Assembly: GCA_022113835.1 (NCBI GenBank) | Contig: JAILWY010000012.1 | Location: 7,130,001 to 7,194,000 of the forward strand | Origin: Atopsyche davidsoni | Lineage: Eukaryota > Arthropoda > Insecta > Trichoptera > Hydrobiosidae | Direction of reading: 5' to 3' | Length of the DNA stretch: 64,000 nucleotides | In this document: positions 1 through 11,699 of the stretch, in pieces | How the letters are laid out: every line of letters starts with the position of its first letter | Position numbering within the stretch: the stretch's first letter is position 1 | Notes under the pieces: model-generated | Seen by the model: only the letters and a program-made list of their open reading frames with translations | Databases searched by the model: none | Told to the model about the DNA's origin: nothing | Translations under genes and position numbers: made by a program

Positions 1-1065
1 AAAAAGTCAACAAATGACGTTTTTGTGACAAGAGATGATATCAAAAGTTTGAATGATATTAATAACTAAAATCCATATGTTATTAAATAATTTTTTTACT
101 ATATTTTTTCAATTTACAACTTTTAATAGTCTGAACGTGATGAGTAGAATGATGATAGGCATTCGTTTTTTTTTTGAGAAACAAAAAAACCTAAAACGCG
201 CGAAGGACAGATTATATTTATTATTTTGAATACCCAGAAATTTTTAATGATACAATTCTGATATTATTATAAAATAATATTTAATGTTTTTAAAAGGCAC
301 ATCTCTATAAATGCGCCATGTGCGATTTACTTCCACTATGAAATGAAAGTATAGATAATTCTTATATGCTGACATTCATGCTCATCCATAAATATCCTCG
401 CTGCATGCCTTCACAACACGCTGTTAACATTTAAATATTAAAAACCTTTAACAAATAGTTTGCACTGACGCAAGCAATATCACCGCAAGCCATCTACGAC
501 CGAACCGCAAGCGCGATCTCTATTTCATCACTATATGATTTACCTATCATACCTGAGATCAAACGTGCAAACTCACGGCAAAAATCTTATGATCCTTAAC
601 AATACGTCTACAAATTATATTAAATATCGAGTCTTACAGAAAGTTGAAGGCCCAATGTGCATAGAAACAACTGCGATTTTTTTATTGGCATGGTGATTTT
701 TACTACTCATGGGCTATTGCTTTAATAAAAAATTCCTCGTAAGAAGAATATTGAGTATTAAAGATCAAAAAAATTTGTGGATGTTATTCTTATAATTTTT
801 AAGAAAATTAAGCCCTGTTTTGGTAAGAGACAAAAAGTGTTATAATATCAAACTCAATAATTGTTTAATTGATATATGAACCCTTCATATTATTTGAAAG
901 AAACAGTACTTTTGTTGAGTCGTTCGACGAAATATATTTTACTCGCATGTAATAGACTTATATTGCGTGTAAATTGTAAATAAATGTACAGTTGAAAACA
1001 TGCGATAATATAGATAATATAGCAAATAATTTACATAATCAAACAATTTAAAAATATACACATTG

Positions 1066-1095
1066 ATCCGATTAAACTTACCTGTTTAATCGGAT
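1066..1095. repeat. Short perfect inverted repeat
   Basis: A 12-bp arm ATCCGATTAAAC pairs perfectly with GTTTAATCGGAT across a 6-nt loop. No function is assigned. Confidence 0.8.
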
Positions 1096-2384
1096 GGAAA
1101 TGTATTATGTTTACCAAAGGAAATCTATAAATAGCAAGGATGAAGTCGACTCTTGTTACTTGAGACAATTCTGACTTTCTCAGATTACCCTGGAATTTCA
1201 CTAATATCGGGTGTGGTAGAATCGATCGATCTCAGTCAAAGTTCCTGGTACTTCTATCGACATCTCACATTTGCCTTCATATCTGCTTACATATTAAGCT
1301 GAGCAAACTTGTAATAACGTGGCTTGATCCAAACTCTGCGACAACTTGTAGCAACTAATATAATTTAATACTGTTAGTGTTGTAATCAATCATTTTACAG
1401 ATTACTTACCTCTTCATTAGCAGAGCTCAATTATCATATAAAAGTGTTTTGAACGAGCGTGAAAAATTTATTACACGATGTCCAATTTCTGACAAATATT
1501 TAATCCGAGTCATCATTAAACAAGCATAATGTATATCAATGCATTATTTGAAAATCTATTTGGAAATATATGTTTTTGATAATTTTTTAGTATCGTATTG
1601 TGGATAGAAAAAAAATGCATTTGAAACAAAAAAATATTTGAACACAAAAATAATTAAAATCCACAGTACATATGCAATAATACATAAAATTCATTTAAAA
1701 CTTATTTAACACTAAATTAAATTATCTATCTAAGACTTTATTTTGCAACATTGAACTTATATTATTTTTTAAAAAATGTAATCAATCTATGTTTAGGTAA
1801 TCAAAATATATTTATAATCCGTATGTTTTTAACATTTATCATTTAATCCATAGATTACATCATATAATATCCATTGCTTCAAGCAATCAAAATACAGCGT
1901 GTAAAACCAATTTTTGATTTTATTAATTTTCAAGTTGTATTTTCTTTTGAAACTTTAATTTGTAAATTCAATAAGTATATAGGAAATATTGCTTATAATA
2001 TTAGTAAGAGAGGCGAAAATGAAATTTGAAAGTAATTGAACATTTTAAAATTACAATTCTTTTAATCTGGTGAAATCTAAAATTTAGATGACTATATTTT
2101 TAAACAATTATATGACAATAGAGTTATATAAACTTCCAAAATTATTAAATTGCTATCAACACAAAAGTATTATTAGAATAAATAATGAATTATATAATAC
2201 AATGAATGTTCATAAATCAAATCCAAAACCAATTGAAAATATTTTTTCGGAGAACGTCCAAAAATGAAAATTTTTAGAACCTTTGAGACTTTCTCACTAC
2301 TTTTGAGGTGAAAAGATAGCCCGAGGGGCGAATCAAATATCTTTAGTGCCAAAAGTTTTCTTCGCCCGTAATTAAGTGTCAAAA

Positions 2385-2600
2385 AATATTCCGTTTTCGG
2401 ATCTGGGTCAAGTTCGTGCGGATTCGGGTCACGTCATCACTTTTGACAGTCGCTTTTCTAAATACATATTAAATGGCCGCAAGCCGAGACAATGAAGGAT
2501 GAGTCGAGGGCCGCGAGGTCTCAGGCCAGGTCACGGGGAGTGAATGGGAAATAGTGCAGCATGACTGGAGACCGAAGACTGATGGCCGGTGAATGGTAGC
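2385..2600. other. GC-richer island with a CACGTCATC motif
   Basis: GC-rich sequence with several CpGs sits in AT-rich DNA about 3.3 kb before OBP exon A. It has no frame longer than about 20 codons. It includes a CRE-like CACGTCATC near 2430. A regulatory role is possible but unproven. Confidence 0.4.
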
Positions 2601-3198
2601 AGCATACTTCCGCTTACTAACTGTACTATGATGATAGGCCATAGAAACCTTTCACGCATTTGGCATTTTACGCTCACGCGATGCTTTGGGTCGAACAGAA
2701 TAGCATATTGTTGCTTTTTATGTTGTATGACTAAATAAAAAAGTATATTTTATTAAAAACGACGCCTTCTGGTTTATTTGTAAAAATGAAAAACTTACAG
2801 TCAATTTTTGTAATTATGTTAACCGGTTCGATCCGCGTTTTTAACATGTCTAGTTGTGACTTGTGATAATTTTGCAAAAAATCGTAAATGTTAATAAAAA
2901 TGCTAACACGTTAAATTTAACGTAATAAATAGTTTGTTTTGTGATATTTAAATCATTCATATTATATAAGTATTTATGTACTACTGTCGCTCTGAAATAA
3001 GTATATATTATCAGGTATATTTAATATTACAGTTTTGAAAAAACCTTATTTTTAAGCTACTGCTTTTTAAAATCACAAAAGTCATAATATCAGTAATAAA
3101 ATAATTAAAAAAACATATCTTCTGGTAGATATAAAAAACACCATTTTTTAAAATTAACATATAATCGCATAGTTGTCTATGACTAATAATAGCAAACT

Positions 3199-3240
3199 AA
3201 AAACTTTCACTTAAATCTATATATTTAAGTGAAAGTTTTT
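3199..3240. repeat. 18-bp perfect inverted repeat with a 6-nt loop
   Basis: The arm at 3199-3216 (AAAAACTTTCACTTAAAT) is the exact reverse complement of 3223-3240. The loop is CTATAT. No surrounding gene uses it. Confidence 0.85.
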
Positions 3241-5400
3241 TTCAATTATGTTTTTATAATTTAGATCACAACTTCTTTTGGTATTTCAGCAGCTACTAAT
3301 AACACTGTTTTGAACATTAATTCCATATATTTCATATAACCTAAAATTTAAATAAAATATGAGTTATCAATGAAAACAATGGCTTAAAATGTGAAACTAA
3401 TTTATGATGGTAAACTAGTATTTATTATTACCGTTTGATTTCTAATAAAGTCAGATAAATCAAGAAATTATTGAATAAAAAATGTAACTCATCACTCTAC
3501 GAACTATTTATTTTGTTTTAATGTATCAGTTACTCATTTCGTGATATCTGGTGAAATTGACCTGACAAAAAGTACGATGAAAATTCTTAAAACTTAGACT
3601 CAAAAACAAATATAAACTATTCTACGTTAAAACAAGCATACAGTTTTTAGAAGTACACTTGCTCGTTAGTGCGGTAAACAGAATCGATAATGGACTCTCC
3701 CACATCAATTATGAGAAAATTAACCAAAATTATAGTCACGAGCGAAAGTAATTACTATTGAATTTAATGAAATGCAAACTGTGTTTCGCTGTAGTGCCGG
3801 AACTCCGCCGACTAGGTGAGGTGCAGATGTTTTCAACGAGTAAATTAACTAAGTTTAAACCTTTCAAATTATAAAATAGATTGCTAGCATGTTTACTGTG
3901 ACTTTTTTCCTTCCAGTTTTATAATAAATTAGTTTAGATATTCAGTTTGTTCATACAGACAGTAATTTATAATTTTATTCATTATTTTCACTGAATAACT
4001 TCAAACCCTTAACTTTTAAGAAGAAAAGTACATCAATTATAATTTTTCATCGAAATAACTATTTTAATTTTAAGTATTAATTATTGGTTAAAATTGTGCA
4101 AACCATTATTTAATTAAATGATTTATACTTTAGCAAATCTTATTTATTCGATTTATGATATCACTCATAATGATAACATTAAATTATAATTATCTATCCT
4201 CTTCTATTATGCCTTTTTTGTGAATAAATAAGCATAAGAACTATGTTTAACAACTGATACCCACCATCGTTTTCTCGTAAGGACAAGTTCAAATTACCAA
4301 CATGTATCAAAAAATAGAAAACAATTTACTATATTCTAATTTTTTATCTGATATTTAAAAATATTTTTATTATTTGAATATTAATTTATTAATTACTAAT
4401 TTAATTTAGATTGTAAATGTTGAGTTTTCCTGGATCTTTGAGAGCAACGCCAATTGGAACAACGGCCGCCTGCACGGGACATGATTGCATATTGAACTTT
4501 GTGATAGTGATTAGATCCTTTGGCACATACAAGTAACACAAAATTATCATGTTGAAGCTGTCAGGAAACGCTTAAGTCTTATGAAATATAATTTCAATTT
4601 TAGTTTAAATTTTAGTTTAAAATTAAGAATTCACTCGTTTAATTATTTTATAAACAGCAATCAAAATTATTATTTAGTTTAAAATAAAAATTGTCAAGTA
4701 AGAAACGCTTATAAAACTATTGCAGCGTTCACAACTTCCCAAGGTTGGAAACTCGGATGTTGATAATTTTATTTTATTAGTAGCGACATAAAAACTTTAT
4801 TTTAATTTGGATTCAGTTGGATGAAAATTAGAAGTATTTTTTAAAAAGTTTTTAAATGTATTTCAAAAGGGGAAAAATATTTTAAATCATCCAAACGTAT
4901 AATTCATATTTAATTATTATGATTATCCATAGATTAATACCAAACATCAATCCTGATAAATTGTAGTACCTGTTAATAAGTAACATGGTGAGTATGTTTG
5001 TGTCATTTTTAACTGAAATGAAAAATAATTGGAGTAAATAAAACATATACTTTTATTTACACTGTAATATATTTTTTCATGTTTTATGCATAAAAAAATT
5101 TGATGTAACAAGAAATATTTTACTAGCATTAAAATATTAAAGTAACAAGATCTAATCAAGCAGTTTATGACATGCGTCTTAAGTATCAGATAATTTCACG
5201 TGAAGTACCAATACTTGAAGCTGTATAACCCGAAACTAAAAGCCATATGATAGTTATATCTTGACAGAATTATCTCCCTGGGTAGCGAGGTATCTGAACG
5301 CCACCAAGAAATGCTCAGGGCAACGTCTAACTTAGTTTATCGCACACCAAGAACCTCTAGGCACGTACCGAGAGACTCGTGGAGCCAGATTAAGTACAAG

Positions 5401-5481
5401 ATGGACGATATTAAGAAGAATATTATGCTATTATATGTACTAGAAACTATAGTGTTATGTGCACTTTGGACTGAGACTTGA
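5401..5481 (+). other. Candidate signal-peptide ORF upstream of the OBP
   Basis: An ATG in good context (ACAAGATGG) opens MDDIKKNIMLLYVLETIV, a short charged start followed by a hydrophobic run typical of a secretion signal. It lies 0.5 kb before OBP exon A. However, the frame ends at TGA (5479-5481). The only GT in the phase needed to join exon A is the weak AGT|GTTATG at 5454. It is listed as a possibility, not as an exon. Confidence 0.25.
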
Positions 5482-5917
5482 GGGCGTTTGTAATATCTTA
5501 AGTAAGATAGCAGCAGAGGGTATACAATATCAGAGCAGCTTACGGACTATGAAACACATCAGATTTTTGTAAAAGTGCTTGGGGAAAGTTTGTTTTTATA
5601 TTTTACAAACCAATTTAACTAAATAAATCAGAACCATTTATCATTTATACAGGAATTGGTTGATTTTATTTGACAAAATCCTTTTCATTCACCAATGATA
5701 CTACAATCCGGTATGGATCTTGATTATCATACGTTTATTTCATCAGATTGTTATTACCCGTGTTTTTATTTTAAAAAAATAACGCTCTAAAATAAATGAA
5801 GGATCTTAATAAAAGACGTGATTTTATGTTTGAATATATTTTGCTTTATTTTATAGATGTCACGATCCGAAAGTTATATTAGCTACGTGTTCCAAAATTT
5901 CTTATTAATATTTTCAG

Positions 5918-6140
5918 CACAAATATTACGTCTCAATCAACACCATCCAGTAATACTAATCGCTACCAGCGAGTTTGCTGTGGAGGAGACAAGGATGAAC
6001 TGAAGATGCACGGAGAGGCCCTCAAAGAACTGAGAAGAGAGTGCTTCCAAATGGTCAAGAAAGCCCGAGGAGGAAGGTCGGAAGGACCATTGAACATGTT
6101 CAGCTGTGAAAAGGTTGGCAGGACTAAGGACGACCTCGTT
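5918..6140 (+). CDS. OBP exon A (N-terminal mature region, C1)
   Basis: The acceptor is TTTTCAG ending at 5917 and the donor is GTAAGT at 6141. The exon begins with the last base of a split codon. It encodes a Ser/Thr/Asn-rich leader with an NIT glycosylation sequon, then a CC pair followed by GGDKDEL, the C1 helix (ELRRECFQMVKKARGG) and an extra cysteine (MFSCEK). It ends at a complete codon (phase 0). An alternative acceptor CTACCAG ending at 5969, with a TACTAAT branch-like motif upstream, would drop the leader and keep phase 0. Confidence 0.85.
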
Positions 6141-9100
6141 GTAAGTAATTCAGTTATTAAAAATATATTATACATCACCACTTGACACATTGCTTACTTT
6201 TTATCGATCGATAACTTAGTCCTATCTTGGCATAATTAGAAAAAAATATCCGGTCATGTTATTTATATGTAAATCAAACGCCCTTGTTTTTTATTTTTAG
6301 TGTGTCATGGAGTGCGTCGGGAGGAAGAAGCAGTTGGTAAGGAAAACACTTTATTGTTTACTGTAATTTTAAATTTTATACACCAAAGATAGTTGTTTCT
6401 GCATTTAAAAAAATATATAATAGGAGACTTATAGTTTACATGCTACATAAAATAAAATCATTGAAAGACATATTATAAATCTTGCTACAGTTAACGGTTT
6501 TATTTTTTACAATTGTATACAATATTTTGTTTGGAACAAACTATAAATGCATGCTTGTTCAAGATTTTGTTGAAAATGTGGATTATTGAAATTATGAACG
6601 TTTTTTTGTCATTAATTGTTATAGTATATTTTATTCGTATGAGTGAAAATACTAACAACGTTTCTAGAGACATACAAAAATATAATTTTGATAAACACTG
6701 CAGTACATAATTAGTATAAAAATATATTATTTATTTGAATCACTCTGGAAGCAAATAGTCTACGGCTCATTAGACGGATAATTCGCTACTCAAACCCGAG
6801 CGTCAAATACACAGCACCTCAGCCGCAGAGCACACAGCGGGCGTGGCGTGCGCCGGGCGGCCGGGACAAACAAGCCGGCGGTGAGCTGCATCATACACGG
6901 GCTTGTTTATTGTTTACTTCTCGCCACGGTCGCGGCGACTCGCCGGCCGGGGAACCGTTAAGTCCTTAATAGCCCTCACGTCTGGCTCGGACACTTAGCA
7001 CCCAAGGCTGATTCCATCAGCACCGGCGTGATCGTTGCAACGGAGAGGAAGAGTGACGTCACGAGGTCCTCTCTTCCTTGCATGTACTTTGCATGTTATA
7101 TTAATACGTACGTCTTACCCATTGCGTATGTGTTTACCAGATGCGTATTTATTACCCATTTCGGGTTTATCATATTAATATTATAAATATTGGTTGGCCT
7201 GGGCACATTGGTTCATATGTAGAGTATGATTGTTAAAAATTCTCGATAAAACGGAAGTGATTCGTTAGTACAAGGGTTAGTACACCGACCATGTAAGCCA
7301 GGGGATGTGGGTTCATATCCCACACAAATCACGATGATCCTTTCCTCAGTCACTGATCAGTTCCTTTAAATCATCTTCTATGTATGAACTAATGTGCCTA
7401 ATCATATTAGTAATTATATTAATACGACACGTGGAATCGTATAATCAGCCCACACACGTAGAAATACAATTGACTACCAATCTATAATTATCCAATACTG
7501 GTAGGATGTTTATATTATAGTTTTTTCTGCGTTATTAGTTTCTTACTATTTGATTTATTTCACTATTATTTATATTACTGCAGTAGTCCCGGGGACCCAC
7601 TACACTATTTTCCCCTTAAAAAAACCATGATCACTGGTTCAGTATGAGTATATTCCCAGCAAAATGATCGCCAACCTCCTTTGAGAAGAGACACTTGATG
7701 AATAAGAAGTAGACTTAAACTCCCATTTAAATTTAATTAGCTTTTTTTTAACAATTAATTCACTGAAATTGTTGTCATACGATTTAATTATATATTTATT
7801 TCATGAATTTATACTTTAATATTATATGTATTCAAAACAGTTAATATATTCAATATTTTTACAATTAGAAGTCGATTATAAATATGCTTTCAAAACCTGA
7901 ACGGGAAGTCCGGATGTCATAAAATGCCCGCCATTATTCTGTCTGCCGAAATATGGAAATTCTCTGAGCAATCTGTAAAAATAAAAGAGGATTCGTTCAG
8001 AAAAAAAAACAGAATTTATAATATATTCCGCAATCAGGCAATGTTCATCAACTTTACCACGCACGCCAATGTAAACATAACAATCAAAAATGCAAATGTA
8101 AGCTCTGTTTGGCTTATTATTTTGTTTGCCGGTTCTGATTTGCGGGTCGTTTTGAATTATTGATATTTGTTTTCTCTTTAAAGCAAGCCATTTAAAATAT
8201 GACTGTTTTTGTGTCATTTTGCTGAACGCATGATTTTTAAATCGAAATAATCGTAAAAATATCTTGATAGAGTAAGAGATAGAGGCTCACTTCGAGTATC
8301 TGTAACTAGTTTGTAAATGAGAATTGCCTCAAAAAATTGTTCAATAAATATAACAGACATGATTGTTAGGCTTGTCACGTACAAACGGAGTCTAGTCCAG
8401 TACTCCCCAACTATGGTACTAGGAATTTTTCATAAAAGAAAACATCTTACAACAACAAAAAAAACACTTAGTTATCAAAATTATTTTTTTGAAATTGTAT
8501 TTAGGCATCATTTCTGTCAACCAAAGTATTTTTATGTGAATCGAAGTTTTATTGTTAACAACGGTATAATAAATTAGTACTATGTAGTTAAGAGAGAAAA
8601 AAAACATGGAAATGATTCAAACTTATTGATTCATTAAAAAATCATATTGACTTAGTTCGTATCAATTAAAGTTAAGGCTGTAACATGCTATGATAATCAC
8701 AAATTTATTTAGTCATTTGAATTTCAACAAGAATAGCAAACAAATTATACGTTCAGAACAAATACATTTTAACGGGAAAAATTAATGCAATAACAAATCA
8801 CATCTGCGATAAAAAACAAACTTGAAAAAGTACAATAAAATATTATTTACTAAAATCATATACCAAACAACGAGAATGAATGATTAAATGAAATTTAAAA
8901 AAATACGCTTATCTAATTGTTGATTATTAGCTAAATTAGTTTTACATCGATTGCTTTAATTATAATTCACAAATACTGAGAGTAAATAAGCCAATTGATA
9001 GCTACATTTAAATAATTGAGAAACTACTGTAATATTTCAATTATATTTTTTAAGTCAACTTTTTCTGAACTACTTTCAAACACACAATAGCATTCTGAGG

Positions 9101-11699
9101 AATATCATGAATTCTAATCAAAGACATGATTGATTTTAAAAAAATGCTTTCGTCCATCATATTTTTGATTGGATAAAGTATTATTATATACATTATTTGC
9201 ATCTATGAAATAAAATCACAGTCACTTCAATTGTTTCAATAACATTTCACGATTGATTTTTACACACTGAGCGATTCTCCAAAACAGCTCTCCTCGAATA
9301 GTTTGCTATCAATGCAATCTGTGAAATAGACCTAATTCATCATTTTCTTTTGAACCAGGTCTATGATGTTGATATAAGAAGGTATGAAACAGATTATATA
9401 TAAGATATAGATACAAAAAAGCTATAAGATAAATTGAACCATAAGACCATAGTATATAAAAACTGCTCTAATATTTTAAGAATTTCCATAAAAAACACGC
9501 TTTTTGTGTTTAAACCAAGAACGCCCTTAGCTTATGCATCAACCTAATATAATGAGTAATAAAACCCTGGCATGCCCGAACGATAAATGCTTCAGTTTAT
9601 ATTAGCGTTAATATCTCAGAGCTTATTATCCGTAACACATAGTGGGTAACATCACCCGCGGGACCCGGGATATTAGGCGGCAGTAGATAAGGCACCCCCG
9701 CGGTACTCCTGCCCGTAGACGTGATCGGACTGCCGCGAGCACCTTGGATTCAGGCACTTGCTCTATTCTATTTGAACAACAGACACGGATACACATTGAC
9801 CCAGAAGTATGCGGCTGTCAGTGGAGGCAGCCGGTCTCTTGCGGGTTGAATACTGTTGCTATAGTCACTGTGCTGTACAGCGCTACCTGCACTGACAACG
9901 AGAGCTACTTAAAAAAAATAATTCAATCTTGCAATTGCAATTTAAAATATGCTCGGTGTTTTGATTATTGCAAATGTATGCTGTAAAATGCATTCGTGGA
10001 AATATTTTTTTTATAATCATGTTATTGGAAATCGATTCACACTTGTACCCTGACTATATAAGTACTATTCGAGATTTTATGCTTTTCATATACACGACAA
10101 TCTTTCATTGTAAAGTGCATTAAAAAGCAGGAAAAACGACCTATAAAAGAATTACACTTTTAAATTTCGTTATGTTTTTTCTACTTGCTTACGCGTTTTT
10201 ATGTTTAATATTAGATTTTTATTAAAGTCAAGTGTATTTGTTAAGAAATAAATATATAAACATAGACTTTGTTCATTTAAAATGGTCTAAATAGTTTTAT
10301 ATACAAATAATCTGCTAGAGTACACAGACTATGGTGTCGATGTAGAGTATGGGTAAATGATGGGAAGTGTAAAGGGAATTGGAGTTGACTAAAAAAAAGA
10401 GATTTTTCTGATATATTGGTGTGTGTATAGTTTCTAAGTAACGGCAATTTAGCACAGAAACTAAAACTAAGCTTAGTTAACGTACACATTAGTAAGAATG
10501 ACTCGATTCTCGTGGTTAAATAGTATTTTAATAAATGAAGCAATATTTTTAAGTTTAATATTTTCTGCCAACTCATGCGAATATTCTTTCAGGTGGACAA
10601 GGACGGTAATCTCTTGCCCGAGGACGTGACCAAGTTTGTGAAGACTGACCTGGTCACTCAAGACTGGCAGAAGGAGATCATCGACGACGTCATTGCCAAG
10701 TGCCTTAAGGTAATCATTTAAATAAAAAATAGACAGACAAAACAAACATTATTTTTCTTTAAATATACAAAAGTTAATTTTTTTTTTTAAATTAAAATGT
10801 ACTTAAATACATTCGTACTCGTTAAAAACTCATACTTTACAAATATTGATGCATGCATTAATATTTGAAGTTAGCCTAGTTTCATTTTGAGCAGTTTAAT
10901 AGACTAAGTAATTTAAGAGCGCTATTTTATTATAAAAATTAAGTATTAACAATGAAGGCCAATTTCATTCATAGGCTACGAAATAAAAGTTGAAATATTT
11001 CTACACAAGGCTTACTTAAAACTATAAAAGTCAGGTAATAATTAAAAAAAACTCGTATTTCGCGTAGTAACAAAAATAACACTTCTTTATTCTTAAGGAT
11101 GCTTTTAAATTATTCTCCTCAAAAATCAAAAACATGGAATAGAAAAACTGCTTTGATATTTATGTAAAACTCCCTGTTATGAATACATAATTTTGTCACG
11201 TTTATTACCAATGATATTACACAGCATTTGTTTATTATACTAAAAATAGTTAAAATATTCGAGATTCCAATTTTAGTAGATGCATATTTTTGGGAGGCTC
11301 TAATGCATTCCTTGTTCTACCAAAGACAAATAATTGTTAAAAATAAGGTTTTTTAATGTTTGGATTTATAAAACAATGGGTATCTTATTTTAGGAAGTAA
11401 ACACTCCAGCCAATAGTACGGTAGGATCTTCAGGAAGAGCTGACGAATCGTCGACTACAACCACCGCCAGCCCCACGATGCCTCCGACACCCTCCCCTCC
11501 CAAGTGCAACATGTCCAGCCTCAAGTTCAGTCATTGCATATGGCGAGAAATGCAGCTATCTTGCCCCAAGAACCTCATCAAGGACACCAGATCCTGCCAG
11601 AGGATGCGCGAGAGGCTGCTGAGAACCCCGTACCCGAAAGTGAAAACAGTTGTGAAAAGTAATAAGGGATCGCTTGTCAAAATCAACAGCAAAAACTAA
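5918..11699 (+). CDS. Odorant-binding protein, Obp59a-like (5'-partial, 4 exons)
   Basis: Four exons join in one frame: 5918-6140, 6301-6336, 10593-10709 and 11394-11699 (TAA), giving about 226 residues without a signal peptide. All internal junctions are GT-AG. The six-cysteine OBP pattern is present: C1 in RREC, 32 residues to C2, CVMEC gives C2-X3-C3, 43 residues to C4 (AKC), 49 to C5, and HCIWREMQLSC gives the diagnostic C5-X8-C6. Extra cysteines lie at the N-terminus (CC pair), between C1 and C2, just before C5 and ten residues after C6. The C4-C5 loop is stretched by a Ser/Thr/Pro-rich segment. OBPs are small secreted helical proteins that bind hydrophobic ligands in sensillum lymph. 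The long C4-C5 loop with extra cysteines fits the Obp59a-like lineage (linked to humidity sensing in Drosophila); that orthology is inferred from memory of the family. The signal-peptide exon and promoter are not identified. Codons favour G/C at third positions, unlike the surrounding AT-rich DNA. Confidence 0.88.
6301..6336 (+). CDS. OBP exon B, 36-nt micro-exon (C2-X3-C3)
   Basis: This exon encodes only CVMECVGRKKQL, which carries the C2 and C3 cysteines. It is flanked by a pyrimidine-rich acceptor (TTATTTTTAG) and a GTAAGG donor, both in phase 0. The intron before it is 160 nt and the one after it 4,256 nt. Skipping it would keep frame but remove two disulfide cysteines. Confidence 0.87.
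6765..7075. promoter_or_regulatory. CpG-rich intronic island with a TGACGTCA site
   Basis: This dense CG-rich block lies at the start of the 4.3-kb OBP intron. It contains repeated CGGCCG/GCCGGC-type words and a perfect palindrome TGACGTCA (7054-7061), the CREB/ATF consensus, inside GTGACGTCAC. It has no long frame. It could be an intronic enhancer or alternative promoter; this rests on base composition and one motif only. Confidence 0.35.
7100..7420 (+). mobile_element. tRNA-derived SINE, copy 1
   Basis: This copy lies in the OBP intron. It shares three blocks with the copy at 40.25-40.57 kb: GATGCGTATTTATTACC, a unit beginning TTGGCCTGGGCACATTGG, and the tRNA-like domain at 7257-7332. The block ATCTTCTATGTATGAACTAA follows. 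It lacks the left inverted arm seen in copy 2. Confidence 0.7.
7257..7332 (+). pseudogene. tRNA-like domain of SINE copy 1
   Basis: The domain is 76 nt with a near-complete 7-bp acceptor stem (GTGATTC/AAATCAC), a D-arm-like GTACAAGGGTTAGTAC, and a T arm GTGGGTTCATATCCCAC containing a good B box. The anticodon loop CATGTAA resembles a threonine tRNA (TGT) but lacks the usual T before the anticodon. It is judged a SINE head rather than a working tRNA. Confidence 0.65.
7575..7690 (+). mobile_element. LINE 3'-tail fragment
   Basis: The blocks CAGTAGTCCCGGGGACCCAC...ACACTATTTT, then AAATGATCGCCAACCTCC and GAGAAGAG, match in order the reverse complement of 54.28-54.40 kb. They resemble the ends of the other LINE tails here, which read like GTCACCAAC...GAGGAGA. 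Confidence 0.5.
7700..9630. other. AT-rich part of the OBP intron
   Basis: Nothing recognisable was seen. Overlapping frames on both strands at 7876-8217 and 8317-8607 have lysine/asparagine/phenylalanine-rich translations typical of AT-rich noise. Confidence 0.6.
9640..9990. other. GC-rich intronic patch with a Cys-rich frame
   Basis: The patch includes CCCGCGGGACCCGGG. A plus-strand frame (9744-9986, 80 codons) contains CGCQWRQPVSCG and CNCNLKYARCFDYCKC. Third-position GC is not clearly raised, and no splice sites give a fit to the OBP. It is judged more likely non-coding. Confidence 0.3.
10593..10709 (+). CDS. OBP exon C (to C4)
   Basis: The exon is 117 nt and encodes 39 residues, starting VDKDGNLLPEDVTKF and ending DDVIAKCLK. 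The acceptor is TTCTTTCAG and the donor GTAATC. DKDGNLLPE is the typical OBP turn after C3, and AKC supplies C4. Both ends are in phase 0. Confidence 0.9.
11394..11699 (+). CDS. OBP terminal exon D (linker, C5, C6, C-tail)
   Basis: The exon follows an acceptor TTATTTTAG and runs 101 codons to TAA at 11697-11699. In order it holds a Ser/Thr/Pro linker of about 37 residues, KCNMSSLKFSHC, WREMQLSC (C6), an extra cysteine in DTRSCQRM, and a basic tail rich in Lys and Asn. No AATAAA was seen within about 350 bases downstream, so the mRNA end is unknown. Confidence 0.9.
   Translation, partial: EVNTPANSTVGSSGRADESSTTTTASPTMPPTPSPPKCNMSSLKFSHCIWREMQLSCPKNLIKDTRSCQRMRERLLRTPYPKVKTVVKSNKGSLVKINSKN

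Larger units (their letters stand above)
1..5400. other. AT-rich upstream DNA without a recognisable gene
   Basis: All frames are short and broken and show no codon bias. The stretch holds two small perfect hairpins (1066-1095, 3199-3240) and a GC-richer patch (about 2385-2600). A short ATG frame at 3767-3815 ends at a good GTGAGG donor, but in the wrong phase for the OBP. The first OBP exon may lie here or further upstream. Confidence 0.6.

Noticed and set aside
3767..3815. Short ATG frame (MKCKLCFAVVPELRRL) ending at a GTGAGG donor as the OBP first exon
   Set aside because: The donor leaves one base of a codon, which does not fit exon A, and the hydrophobic run is too short for a good signal peptide.
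5963..6190. 75-codon minus-strand ORF
   Set aside because: It is the antisense shadow of OBP exon A.
7257..7332. A functional tRNA gene
   Set aside because: The anticodon loop lacks the conserved T before the anticodon, the acceptor has a mismatch and the flanks are shared with another copy, so it is a SINE head.
7876..8217. 113-codon minus-strand ORF inside the OBP intron
   Set aside because: A plus-strand frame overlaps it; composition is typical of AT-rich noise and there is no domain or splice support.
10277..10745. Minus-strand ORFs of 99 and 90 codons
   Set aside because: They overlap OBP exon C on the opposite strand and are its shadow or AT-rich neighbours.
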